From positions 5,832,001-5,896,000 of the forward strand of contig NZ_CP152413.1 in NCBI RefSeq assembly GCF_038967635.1: 64,000 bases of DNA. The letters run 5' to 3'. Positions within the stretch are counted from its first letter, which is position 1. Every line of letters begins with the position of its first letter. Positions 44,795-53,332 of the stretch are shown here, piece by piece. Under the pieces are notes generated by a model that made no database searches, was not told the origin of the DNA, and worked only from the letters and a program-made list of their open reading frames with translations. The translations under genes were made by a program, and so were the position numbers. The DNA comes from Bradyrhizobium sp. B124 (GTDB lineage: Bacteria > Pseudomonadota > Alphaproteobacteria > Rhizobiales > Xanthobacteraceae).

Positions 44795-45265
44795 ATGACC
44801 ATTTCTCCCACACTGCACAAATATCTCGCAGCGGAAAACATCGCGTACGACGAAATCCCGCATGTGCTGACGATGTCGTCAGCCCTGACCGCCCAGGCAT
44901 GTCACGTCCCGGGTGACCGCCTAGCCAAGGCCATTGTATTGCGCCGCAATGGCGGCTACCTGCTCGCCGTGTTGCCGGCATCGCATCACCTCAGGCTGGC
45001 GGATCTGAGGGCGAGCTTCGGCGATGATATTGCGATGGCTGCTGAAAGCGAGATCGATCGGCTGTTCGCGGACTGTGCGCACGGGGCGGTTCCCGCTGCC
45101 GGCATCTGCTATGGGCTCGACGTTATCGTTGATGACAGCATCCAGATGCAGCCCGAGATCTATATCGAAGCCGGCGATCATGAGACGTTGCTTCATCTCG
45201 GTCGTGCGCAATTCGCGCGCTTGACCGCCGGTTGCCTGCACGGCCGCTTCAGTACGCACGACTGA
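44795..45265 (+). CDS. YbaK/aminoacyl-tRNA deacylase-like protein
   Basis: A 156-residue single-domain protein of the YbaK/ProX/EbsC superfamily. Members hydrolyse mischarged aminoacyl-tRNAs in trans. Landmarks are YDEIPHVLTMSSALTAQACHVP, the KAIVLRRNGGYLLAVLPASHHL strand and a C-terminal EIYIEAGDHETLLHLG. The start has a strong CCGGAGGTGA site. Similar stand-alone proteins often sit next to CBS-domain and stress genes, as here. tRNA specificity unknown. Confidence 0.82.
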   Translation: MTISPTLHKYLAAENIAYDEIPHVLTMSSALTAQACHVPGDRLAKAIVLRRNGGYLLAVLPASHHLRLADLRASFGDDIAMAAESEIDRLFADCAHGAVPAAGICYGLDVIVDDSIQMQPEIYIEAGDHETLLHLGRAQFARLTAGCLHGRFSTHD

Positions 45266-45387
45266 GGGCGTGATAGCCGGACCACCTGTCGCTGCGCGCT
45301 GACCAGGGCGCAGCACACATGCGGTCACGCCCGATCTGCTGTATAGTTGCAAGCGAGGGGGCTGCTGCCTTGCAAAGGAGGTCCTCC

Positions 45388-45807
45388 ATGAAGGTCAAGG
45401 ACGTGATGCACAGGGGCGTCGATTGGGTCAGCCCAGATACCCCGATCACTGAAATCGCAAAATTGATGCAAGGGCACGACGTCGGCTGCATTCCGGTCGG
45501 ACAAGACGATCGTCTGATCGGAATGGTGACGGATCGCGACCTCGTCTGCAAAGGTCTTGCGAGCAAGAGCTTCAACTCTGCGCGCACCACAGCGCGCGAT
45601 GTGATGACCGAAGGCATCCACTGCTGCCGGGAAGACGACGATCTGGCGAAAGCGGTGCATCACATGGAGACGCTGAAGATCCGCAGGCTGCCTGTCATCA
45701 ACAAGAGCAAACGGATGGTCGGCATGGTCAGCCTGGGGGATATCGGCCACTTTGCCGGTGCCGATCTCATGTCCCAATGCATGAAGAGCGTGTCGGCTCA
45801 TCATTGA
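45388..45807 (+). CDS. Tandem CBS-domain protein
   Basis: A 139-residue protein consisting of two CBS domains (residues about 1-62 and 70-130), forming a Bateman module. Each has the typical VxDVM opening (KVKDVMHRG and ARDVMTEG) and a V(G)MVxxxDL-type end (MVTDRDL and MVSLGDI). Such modules bind adenine nucleotides and sense energy state. It has a very strong AAAGGAGGTCCTCC leader. Stand-alone CBS proteins often cluster with low-oxygen or stress genes, which fits the module to the right. Confidence 0.88.
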   Translation: MKVKDVMHRGVDWVSPDTPITEIAKLMQGHDVGCIPVGQDDRLIGMVTDRDLVCKGLASKSFNSARTTARDVMTEGIHCCREDDDLAKAVHHMETLKIRRLPVINKSKRMVGMVSLGDIGHFAGADLMSQCMKSVSAHH

Positions 45808-45883
45808 GGCGAGGCCGGTCTGCTGGAAACCGGCAGATCGGCCGGCACCATGGCCGGACATCGAAGCGGACAAAAAATCGAAG

Positions 45884-45923
45884 TGGCGCACCCGACACGA
45901 TTCGAACGTGTGACCTTTGCCTT
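45884..45923 (-). other. tRNA 3' fragment (tRNA-Arg-like), probable att site
   Basis: The minus strand reads as the 3' part of a tRNA. In order: 3' anticodon arm (AAGGCAA), variable loop (AGGTC), T arm ACACG-TTCGAAT-CGTGT, acceptor strand CGGGTGC, discriminator G and CCA. No D arm or 5' acceptor strand follows to the right; the sequence becomes a kinase-like remnant. Elements integrating at tRNA 3' ends leave such fragments as direct repeats. The Arg assignment is from resemblance only. Confidence 0.72.
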
Positions 45924-46632
45924 TCTGTTCGCTGAGCGCCGTGGACGAGAAACTGCTGGCCGCAGAAACGCCGCTGCGCACCTGGCCGGGGCTCAAGCCC
46001 TTCGCGGCACCTCGCATCGTGCCCTTGCCCGATGGGTTGGCGCGCCAGCGGCCGGCTCCTTCTGCCGATCCAGCAACCGAGGAATTCCTCATCCGTTGTT
46101 GCAAGGCGCTGATCGCCGCCGAGGCCGATCTGAACGCGCTCGATGCCAGGGCAGGAGATGGCGATACCGGAACAACGCTCGCCAGCGCAGCGCGCAACTT
46201 GATCCAAAACATCGATCAACTTCCGCTGTCGGACCCCATGCAGCTCTATCGCGCACTCGGGCAGGAGCTTAGCCAAACCATGGGAGGCTCTTCGGGGGTC
46301 CTGCTCGCGATCTTCTTCGCTGCCGCAGGGGATGCGGTGTCAAACGGGCATAGCCCGATGGAGCGCTCAAGGTTGGACTGGCGAGGATGCAGGAGGTGGG
46401 TGGCGCGCAACCGGGCGACAGAACCATGATCGATGCGCTGCTGCCCGCGCTCGATGCGTTGTCACAAGGGTTGGCCTACGCAGCTCGCGCAGCAAGAGAG
46501 GGCGCGAACCGGACGGCCGCCATGTCCAAGGCGCATGCTGGAAGAGCCACCTACATTAGCGCGGAACAGCTGCAAGGACATGCTGATCCCGGGGCAGAGG
46601 CCGTTGCTAGATTGCTCGAGAGCTTGTGCTAA
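45917..46632 (+). pseudogene. Frameshifted, truncated dihydroxyacetone kinase (DhaL domain)
   Basis: The first frame (45917-46366) begins inside the tRNA fragment and encodes a linker, then a DhaL domain: DARAGDGDTGTTLASAA (nucleotide-Mg binding) and MGGSSGVLLAIFFAAAG. At about 46361-46366 the match jumps to the next frame (46363-46632), which reads ALKVGLARMQEVGGAQPGDRTMIDALLPAL, a helix with AAREGANRTAAM, GRATYISAEQLQGHADPGAEAV and a stop. One lost G in a GGAGG run explains it. The DhaK substrate-binding half is absent. The gene is dead. Confidence 0.8.
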
Positions 46633-46724
46633 GCTGTTCGCATACTGCTGCGAAAAAAATCCCCTCCCGGCCGTAGCTCGAACGATGAGTTTTGGTCTAG
46701 GAAGTTCGAGAATGCTTGATCTTT

Positions 46725-46982
46725 CTAATAGGGATTGACTGGCACTCTCTCCGCCAGCTCCTCCGCACCTACGAGATACCGCGCACTGACCCATCGGTAC
46801 AGGTCGACTACGCGCGCGTCGTAGATTTGGATATTGCGGCGAGCAAATCGGACAACCTCTTCGTCACTCGCCGCCCACGGATGGCACCGCGGCTTGTCTT
46901 CGCTCGCGCGCCATGTCGGCGTGCGCGTTGATGTCCAAAACATCATTCGGGCGGACGCGGGCGAGAGGGTAGCGTGCGACAC
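46725..46982 (-). CDS. Hypothetical protein, uncertain
   Basis: An 85-codon frame starting at GTG 46982, 9 bp after the cytochrome stop. The C-terminal half (SDEEVVRFARRNIQIYDARVV and a following LYRWVSARYLVGAEELAERV) looks like genuine helical protein; the first 35 residues do not. It could be the 3' remnant of a longer gene in the same orientation. No family recognised. Confidence 0.25.
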   Translation of the reverse strand: MSHATLSPASARMMFWTSTRTPTWRASEDKPRCHPWAASDEEVVRFARRNIQIYDARVVDLYRWVSARYLVGAEELAERVPVNPY

Positions 46983-46991
46983 AGGGATGCG

Positions 46992-47360
46992 CTATTTTCG
47001 AAGCGAGCCGATATAGGCGGCGATATCGCCGGCTTCATTTCGGCTCAGCGGGAAATTGGGCATCTTCGGATGGGGATCCAGCAAAAAGAAGGCGAGCTTC
47101 TCGGCGCTGAAATCCAATTTGTTTGCTATTGCAGGGAAGGGTGGGACGTCCGCACTCGCCTGTTTCTGTCCGCTGTCGACGACGTGACATGAAGCGCACC
47201 AGCGCTTTGCGAGTTCTGCGCCGTGATTTGCATCGGCCGCCTTTGCCGGCGACAAAATCAGACCGACCATGCCGGCAACAACAGGCAGATATTGGCCCGG
47301 GGTCGTCCGCTTGCGACGGATCGCTCGGATCCGAACCGATGGATATCGCAGTCGTCTCAT
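46992..47360 (-). CDS. Small c-type cytochrome
   Basis: A 122-residue protein with a single heme-c site CASCH and a distal Met candidate in KMPNFPLSRNEAGDIAAYIGSLRK, the standard cytochrome-c C-terminal helix. The N-terminus is an export signal (hydrophobic VVAGMVGLILSPAKA, cleavage near AKA). The first 25 Arg-rich residues may not be translated, so the start is uncertain. It is a periplasmic electron carrier; partner not encoded nearby. Placement in a low-oxygen module suggests a respiratory or redox-balancing role. Confidence 0.82.
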   Translation of the reverse strand: MRRLRYPSVRIRAIRRKRTTPGQYLPVVAGMVGLILSPAKAADANHGAELAKRWCASCHVVDSGQKQASADVPPFPAIANKLDFSAEKLAFFLLDPHPKMPNFPLSRNEAGDIAAYIGSLRK

Positions 47361-47543
47361 TCGATCACCTCTCTTCGCGCGGCCCAGCGCCTTTGACCTG
47401 GCAATCTTACTCCTTTTCGCGTGTCATTGCTGGACGAATTGCCCGCTCTTCGGACGTCGGGACGTTGTTTGCCGTTGCCTCGCCGTCGAGCGCTTTCGGA
47501 TATGGCCGCTGTTGACGAGAGCCGGACTGTTACTCAGGTCCTC

Positions 47544-50204
47544 TCAAAGCCCCCACCTGCGAATGAACCACACTTTCACAAGATGAGTGAGCATAGCGTA
47601 TGTCACCAGCATGGTAGCGACCAGCGGCCAGTAGTGCCAGGGGAGCGGCTCGAAGCCTAGCGCGGAGCCCGCCCAGGTGAAGGGTAACGTCATTCCGATC
47701 GTGCAGATGACTATTGTGGTCGCAATAAGCGCAGGGCTTGCATGGCTCTCGATGAACGGAATCCTGGCCGTTCGGATGATGTGGATGATGAGGGTTTGGG
47801 TCAGAAGGGATTCGACGAACCAACCGGTCTGGAACAACGACGGATTGTTCCAGGCATGGAAGACATAGAGCATCATGGCATAGGTAGCGTAGTCAAATAT
47901 CGAGCTGATAGGACCGATGAACACCATGAATTTGAATATGTTGCCGATATCCCATTTTCGCGGCGACGCCAGGTACTCCTCGTCGACGTTATCCGTTGGA
48001 ATTGTTGTCTGCGAAAAATCGTAGAGAAGATTGTTCGTCAGGACCTGAATGGGCGCCATCGGCAGGAACGGCAGGAATATGCTTGCCCCAAGTACGCTGA
48101 ACATGTTTCCGAAGTTCGAGCTCGCACCCATCTTGATGTATTTCGTGATGTTCGCAAAAACCTTGCGGCCCTCGGTCACGCCTTCCTGGAGGACAAGAAG
48201 GCTCTTTTCGAGCAGGATGATGTCAGCAGATTCCTTGGCGATGTCGACCGCCGTGTCGACCGAAATGCCGACATCGGCGGCCTTCAACGCGGGGCTATCA
48301 TTGATTCCATCGCCAAGGAATCCGACCACATGTCCATTGGCGTGAAGGGCCTGTACGATCCTTGCCTTTTGCGCAGGAGTAAGCTTTGCAAAGACCGTCG
48401 TGCGGTCGACAATTTCGGCAAGCTCAGCGTCGCTCATTTGAGCGATCTTCGCGCCAAGCAGGATTTTGCCCGGGTCCAGTTGGACTTCGTTACATACCTT
48501 GCGCGTGATGATTTCATTGTCGCCGGTAAGGACCTTGACCTGAACCCCCTTGCATGCCAGCGCGGCAATTGCTTCCCGCGTGCTCTCTTTTGGCGGATCG
48601 AGAAAGGCGACGTAGCCTAGAAGCGTCAGATCGGCTTCATCTTCGACCGAATACACGGTCTTCGACGGATCAACCTCCTTGTAGGCTACTGCGACAACAC
48701 GAAACCCATCGGAGTTAAGCGCGATTGTTTGCCGTTGGGCGGCGTCAAAATGCTGTTCGTCAAGGCGTCTCACTTGTCCGTCGAGAGTGTATCCCGAACA
48801 CACGGCGAAAACCTCCTCAACGGCGCCTTTGCAAATGAGGACATGCTTGCCGTCCTCGCGTGCGACCACCACCGATAAACGACGGCGCGAGAAGTCGAAG
48901 GGAATCTCGTCGATTTTTGAAAAGCCGCCGCCAATGTTAAGGGCGTGCTCGAGTTCGACATGCGCCAAAACTGCTTCATCGAGCAGGTTCCTTAGCCCCG
49001 ACTGGAAGTGGCTGTTGAGAAACGCGTACTGGAGCACGCGCTCGGATTCCTGCCCCTGGATGTCGAGATGCCGCTTCAGGATTATCCGGTCCTGCGTCAG
49101 GGTACCGGTCTTGTCCGTGCACAGTACGTCCATCGCACCAAAATTCTGGATGGCGTTCAGGCGCTTGACGATCACCTTCTTGCGCGACATTGCAATCGCG
49201 CCCTTGGCGAGATTCACTGTGACGATCATCGGCAGCATTTCAGGTGTGAGGCCGACCGCCACTGCCACCGCGAACAGCAGCGCTTGCAGCCAATCATGCT
49301 TGGTCAAGCCGTTGATCAGAAAGACGGCGGGGACCATGACAAGGATGAAACGGATCATCATCCAGGTGAATCGATTGATGCCCTGGTCGAAGGCAGTCGG
49401 AACGCGCCGTCCGGCAACCTCATGGGCAAGTTGGCCGAAGAAGGTCCTCGAACCAGTCTGCAAGACCACCCCGGTGCCGTACCCGGACACGACATTCGCT
49501 CCCATGAAACAGAGATTCGGCATCTCGAACGCGTTATCAGAAATCGACGCGCTGGCCTCGGCATGCTTCTCGGCCGGCATGGACTCGCCGGTCAACGCAG
49601 ATTGATTGATGAACAGGTCCTTGGCCTCGAGCAGGCGTAGATCGGCAGGTATCATGTCTCCCGCGGAGAGCCGCACCACGTCGCCTGGCACGATTTGATC
49701 GATCGGAATCTCGGAAAACGGATCATCCGATTGACACGGGCGGCGCCTGACGCTTGCGGTCGTGTGCACCATGGCGCGCAACCGGGCTGCAGCCTCGTTT
49801 GACCGGTGTTCCTGAATGAATGCGGTCGTGATCGCCAGCACGACCATCACAGCGATTACAATTGCCGCGCGGACGTCGCCCAAGAAATATGAAACGAACG
49901 CGAGCGTCAGCAGCAGCGCGTTCAATGGATTGCGCGCGCGGCTCCAGAGCTCTTCGGGAATAGAGGCCTTACGTTCACGTGCGACGAGGTTCGGTCCGAA
50001 TTTCTTCAAGCGCGCGTCGGCCTCGACGCCAGATAGGCCGTCAAATGCAGAACCTGCTCTTGCACAGGCTTCGAAAGGGTCAAGTCGGCTTGCTGCAACA
50101 AGCAGATCGCCGCTGGCTGAGTGTTCCACGCCGATGGAGCCGGCCTCCTTGGTCAGGTTGGAGAACATGTTCACGAATGGACGCAAGGTATCGGCCAGCA
50201 GCAC
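47544..50204 (-). CDS. mgtA: Magnesium-translocating P-type ATPase (MgtA type)
   Basis: An 886-residue P3B-type ATPase that imports Mg2+ at the inner membrane. Motifs are TGES (205-208, actuator), VGLTPEMLP in the TM4 region (319-325, characteristic of MgtA/MgtB), the phosphorylated Asp364 in CTDKTGTLT, and FLGDGINDSPALKAADVGIS in the P domain. About ten membrane helices are visible. No MgtC or leader-type riboswitch is obvious. A cytochrome gene lies downstream and adhP upstream, all minus strand. Confidence 0.93.
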   Translation of the reverse strand: MLLADTLRPFVNMFSNLTKEAGSIGVEHSASGDLLVAASRLDPFEACARAGSAFDGLSGVEADARLKKFGPNLVARERKASIPEELWSRARNPLNALLLTLAFVSYFLGDVRAAIVIAVMVVLAITTAFIQEHRSNEAAARLRAMVHTTASVRRRPCQSDDPFSEIPIDQIVPGDVVRLSAGDMIPADLRLLEAKDLFINQSALTGESMPAEKHAEASASISDNAFEMPNLCFMGANVVSGYGTGVVLQTGSRTFFGQLAHEVAGRRVPTAFDQGINRFTWMMIRFILVMVPAVFLINGLTKHDWLQALLFAVAVAVGLTPEMLPMIVTVNLAKGAIAMSRKKVIVKRLNAIQNFGAMDVLCTDKTGTLTQDRIILKRHLDIQGQESERVLQYAFLNSHFQSGLRNLLDEAVLAHVELEHALNIGGGFSKIDEIPFDFSRRRLSVVVAREDGKHVLICKGAVEEVFAVCSGYTLDGQVRRLDEQHFDAAQRQTIALNSDGFRVVAVAYKEVDPSKTVYSVEDEADLTLLGYVAFLDPPKESTREAIAALACKGVQVKVLTGDNEIITRKVCNEVQLDPGKILLGAKIAQMSDAELAEIVDRTTVFAKLTPAQKARIVQALHANGHVVGFLGDGINDSPALKAADVGISVDTAVDIAKESADIILLEKSLLVLQEGVTEGRKVFANITKYIKMGASSNFGNMFSVLGASIFLPFLPMAPIQVLTNNLLYDFSQTTIPTDNVDEEYLASPRKWDIGNIFKFMVFIGPISSIFDYATYAMMLYVFHAWNNPSLFQTGWFVESLLTQTLIIHIIRTARIPFIESHASPALIATTIVICTIGMTLPFTWAGSALGFEPLPWHYWPLVATMLVTYAMLTHLVKVWFIRRWGL

Positions 50205-50301
50205 GACGTCTCTCCTCGTTCGAACGATGCGGCTCTTGGCCGATCAGCCGGTGCTCCCAAGCAAGCTTTGATCCTGGTGCGCCCGAGTTACCGGTCGCCT
50301 A

Positions 50302-51345
50302 TCAAGCCGTTGCCGGCTCGCTCATGTCCAGCACCATGCGCCCTTGGACCTTGCCGGCCTTGAGGTTGGCAAAGATCGTGTTGATGTCGGTCAAAGGAGC
50401 CGTCTTGATCTCGGCCAGAACCTTGCCCTCGACAGCAAACGCGACGGCCTCGTCGAGGTCACGGCGGGTGCCAACAATGGAGCCGCGCACGGTGAGGCGC
50501 TTCAGGACAACGTCGAAGATCGGAGTCGGAAACTCTCCGGGTGGTAGACCGACAAGGCTGATGGTTCCCCTGCGCCGCACCACCTGCAACGCTTGAGAAA
50601 AGGCGGGCGGAGACACGGCCGTCACCAGAACGCCATGGGCGCCGCCGTCAGTGGCCTGGAGGATTTGCGCTAGCGCATCTGCCGATTGTGCATCCACCGC
50701 GACATCGGCGCCGGCCGCCAGGGCGAGCGCGAGTTTGTCCGGAGCGATATCAAGCGCCGCGACGTGCAGTCCCATCGCCTTGGCATACTGGATCGCCACC
50801 TGCCCGAGGCCGCCGATGCCGGAGATGGCGACCCATTCGCCCGGCCGTGCTTCGGTTTCCTTCAGCCCTTTGTAGCTTGTGACTCCGGCGCACAGGATCG
50901 GCGCAATCTGCGTAAAGTCGACGCCAACCGGCAACCGTGCGGCAAACGGCGCAGCAGCGATCACGTACTCCGCGAAACCACCATCACAGCTGTATCCCGT
51001 GTTGTGCTGATGCTCGCACACGGTTTCCCAGCCGGTCTCGCAGTATTCGCAGCGCATGCAGGCGTCATGCAGCCATGCCACGCCGACCGGATCGCCGGGC
51101 TTGAAATCGGTCACGCCCGGGCCAAGGGCAGCCACGACGCCGGCGACCTCATGGCCCGGGATGAACGGCAGTGCGGGCTTTACCGGCCAGTCGCCTTCGG
51201 CGGCGTGGAGATCCGTGTGGCACACGCCGCATGCCATCACCTTGACCAGGATCTCTCCCCGGCCCGGCACAGGCACGGGCACATTCTCTATCTTCAGCAG
51301 TTGCCCGAACTTGTGCACCACTGCAGCCTTCATCATCTTTGTCAT
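50302..51345 (-). CDS. adhP: Zinc-dependent alcohol dehydrogenase (AdhP type)
   Basis: A 347-residue medium-chain dehydrogenase. The catalytic zinc site is set by CGVCHTDLH and GHEVAG, and structural zinc by the four cysteines in CMRCEYCETGWETVC. The NAD-binding loop is GIGGLGQVAIQYAKAMG. It interconverts ethanol and acetaldehyde (or other primary alcohols) with NAD(H). With acetate kinase and phosphotransacetylase nearby it could serve as a fermentative electron sink under oxygen limitation. Start 51345 or 51336 (MMKAAV) are both possible. Confidence 0.92.
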   Translation of the reverse strand: MTKMMKAAVVHKFGQLLKIENVPVPVPGRGEILVKVMACGVCHTDLHAAEGDWPVKPALPFIPGHEVAGVVAALGPGVTDFKPGDPVGVAWLHDACMRCEYCETGWETVCEHQHNTGYSCDGGFAEYVIAAAPFAARLPVGVDFTQIAPILCAGVTSYKGLKETEARPGEWVAISGIGGLGQVAIQYAKAMGLHVAALDIAPDKLALALAAGADVAVDAQSADALAQILQATDGGAHGVLVTAVSPPAFSQALQVVRRRGTISLVGLPPGEFPTPIFDVVLKRLTVRGSIVGTRRDLDEAVAFAVEGKVLAEIKTAPLTDINTIFANLKAGKVQGRMVLDMSEPATA

Positions 51346-51452
51346 GGCCGAACATCCATTATCATTTGGGTTGGATCAGCTGCGCCAGAGGGCGATGAGT
51401 TGATTTGATCATCGCGGAAGGAGCGTCTGATCGGGCTACACGTCAGTTTGTC

Positions 51453-52304
51453 CTAGCCGAAGCGCCCGGCAATGAAGCGCTCGGTCCGCGGATCGCGCGG
51501 CGTCCTGAAGATCTCGCTGGTGGTGGTGAACTCGATCAGTTCACCGAGGAACATGAAGCCGGCATAGTCTGAAACCCGCGCTGCTTGCTGCAAATTGTGG
51601 GTCACGATGACGATCGCATGTTCCCGCTTGAGTTCGAGGATCGTATCCTCGATCTTTGCCGAGGAGATCGGGTCGATGGCCGAGCACGGCTCGTCGAGAA
51701 GCAAGACCTCTGGACGCAGCGCCAGGGTGCGCGCGATGCTGAGACGTTGCTGCTGCCCACCCGAAAGGCTGGTGCCACTGCGATGGAGATTATCCTTCAC
51801 CTCGTCCCATAGCGCAGCGCGACGAAGCGCGCACTCGATCTCGACGTCGAGATCTGCTCGCGAAATCCGCCTGTGCAATCGAATGCCAAACGCAATGTTT
51901 TCATAGATGGTCATCGGGAAGGCCGTCGGTTGCTGAAAGACCATACCAATTCGGGCCCTCAGCTGGCTTAGATCATGCTTTTGCGTCAGGATGTTCTGGC
52001 CGTCGAACAAGACTTCACCTTCCGCGCGCTGCCCGCGATAGAGGCTGTAGGTGCGGTTGAAAATGCGAAGAAGGGTTGACTTGCCACAGCCTGACGGTCC
52101 GATCAGCGCGGTGGCGTGTCCCGAATAGACCGGCATCGAGACATTCTTCAGTGCCTGTTTTCCGTGCTCGTAATAGAAGTTGACGTTGCGAACGCTGATC
52201 GTTTCGAGCGGTGACTCGGACAGCATGAAAGCTTCGGAGAGCGCAAACGCCGCGCCTAGATGGGCGTCAAAGAGGGTTGATGGCCTCAGGTCCGCGGCGA
52301 TCAT
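51453..52304 (-). CDS. pstB: Phosphate ABC transporter ATP-binding protein PstB, solitary
   Basis: A 283-residue ABC ATPase of the PstB type. It has Walker [10 protein letters not shown] (69-77), Q-loop [17 protein letters not shown], signature [15 protein letters not shown], Walker [16 protein letters not shown] and the H-loop VTHNLQQA. The start at 52304 has GGGAG upstream. No pstS, pstC or pstA is in the window, so it must work with permease subunits encoded elsewhere or have another role. A perfect FNR/FixK-type box lies 60 bp upstream, implying control by oxygen rather than only by phosphate. Confidence 0.9.
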   Translation of the reverse strand: MIAADLRPSTLFDAHLGAAFALSEAFMLSESPLETISVRNVNFYYEHGKQALKNVSMPVYSGHATALIGPSGCGKSTLLRIFNRTYSLYRGQRAEGEVLFDGQNILTQKHDLSQLRARIGMVFQQPTAFPMTIYENIAFGIRLHRRISRADLDVEIECALRRAALWDEVKDNLHRSGTSLSGGQQQRLSIARTLALRPEVLLLDEPCSAIDPISSAKIEDTILELKREHAIVIVTHNLQQAARVSDYAGFMFLGELIEFTTTSEIFRTPRDPRTERFIAGRFG

Positions 52305-52363
52305 GTTATGGCGCTCCCGCTTGGATGATGGCTTCGAATTACCCCCGCGAAGGTTTCACTGTC

Positions 52364-52377
52364 TTGATCAACATCAA
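52364..52377. promoter_or_regulatory. FNR/FixK-type box upstream of pstB
   Basis: TTGA-TCAACA-TCAA, a perfect match to the TTGA-N6-TCAA consensus of FNR/FixK/Anr regulators. Its centre is about 66 bp before the pstB start codon. If it sits at -41.5, transcription would start near 52329. Confidence 0.72.
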
Positions 52378-52558
52378 ACGAGCGGTGCTTGAACGACCCC
52401 AACGACTATTTGCATCAGTCGCGTCATGATCTCTATCTTCGATCTGTCATCGTTGTGTCATAATGCGAGCGTCCGCGAGCCGTAGGAGCGCTATCGGTGC
52501 GCGGAGAAGTCTCTCCGCTGAGGCGACGAGGACGCGGCGTTCCCGCCCGGAACCACGC

Positions 52559-53332
52559 TCATGCAATGACGTGGAAGCCCTGATCGGCAAAAGTAACGGA
52601 GCCTGTTAGTGGTGCACCGGCTTCGCTGGCAAGGAATACTGCCACGGCACCGATTTGGTCGATCGTCACAAGCTGGTTGGCGGGGGTGCGCTCGCGCACG
52701 CGGTCGAGCAGTTCGTCGAACCGGTCGATGCCGGACGCCGCGCGCGTTTTGACAGGACCTGTCGACAGCGCATGCACGCGAATGTTGCGGGTTGCGAGGT
52801 CGGCGGCGAGTGTGCGAACGGTGGATTCGAGTGCCGCTTTCACCGGTCCCATCAGATTGTAATGATCCACGACCCGATCCGCCCCAAAGAAGCTCACGGT
52901 TTGCAGACTGCCGCCTGCCGTCATCAAGGGGGCGGCAAGCCTGGCCATACGGATGAAGGAATGGCATGACACATCCATCGCCATGGCGAAGCCTTCCGCG
53001 GAGCAGTTGACAAGGCTGGTGTGGAGGTCGTCGCGTGGCGCAAAAGCGATCGAGTGAAACAGGAAATCGAGCCGCCCCCACTCCCTGGTGATCCGGTCGA
53101 ACACCGCTTCCAGTTCGCCGGTGATACGAACGTCGCAGGGCACAATGATGGATGTGTTGAGCGCTTCCGCGAGCGGCCGCACGTAAGGCTCCGCTTTGGC
53201 ATTGAGATAAGTCACGGCGAGGGTAGCCCCCGCGGCGCGGAATGCGCGTGCGCAGCCATAAGCGATGCTGCTCTCGTTGGCGATGCCGACAACGAGGCCG
53301 CGTTTTCCGGTCAGATCCACCATAGGCGTCAT
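52559..53332 (-). CDS. fabI: Enoyl-ACP reductase FabI-like protein
   Basis: A 257-residue short-chain-dehydrogenase-fold enoyl reductase. FabI hallmarks are KRGLVVGIANESSIAYG (NAD binding), the HSIAFAP strand, and the Tyr158-x6-Lys165 active site in DHYNLMGPVKAALE. It is the last gene of the six-gene operon and overlaps ackA by 4 bp. This copy is outside any fatty-acid cluster, so it is probably a paralogue recruited for reducing enoyl thioesters made from the PHA/CoA-linked steps here. Confidence 0.88.
   Translation of the reverse strand: MTPMVDLTGKRGLVVGIANESSIAYGCARAFRAAGATLAVTYLNAKAEPYVRPLAEALNTSIIVPCDVRITGELEAVFDRITREWGRLDFLFHSIAFAPRDDLHTSLVNCSAEGFAMAMDVSCHSFIRMARLAAPLMTAGGSLQTVSFFGADRVVDHYNLMGPVKAALESTVRTLAADLATRNIRVHALSTGPVKTRAASGIDRFDELLDRVRERTPANQLVTIDQIGAVAVFLASEAGAPLTGSVTFADQGFHVIA

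Noticed and set aside
50268..50281. TTGA-N6-TGCG before mgtA as another FNR/FixK box
   Set aside because: Only the left half-site matches well; the right half has too many mismatches to claim.
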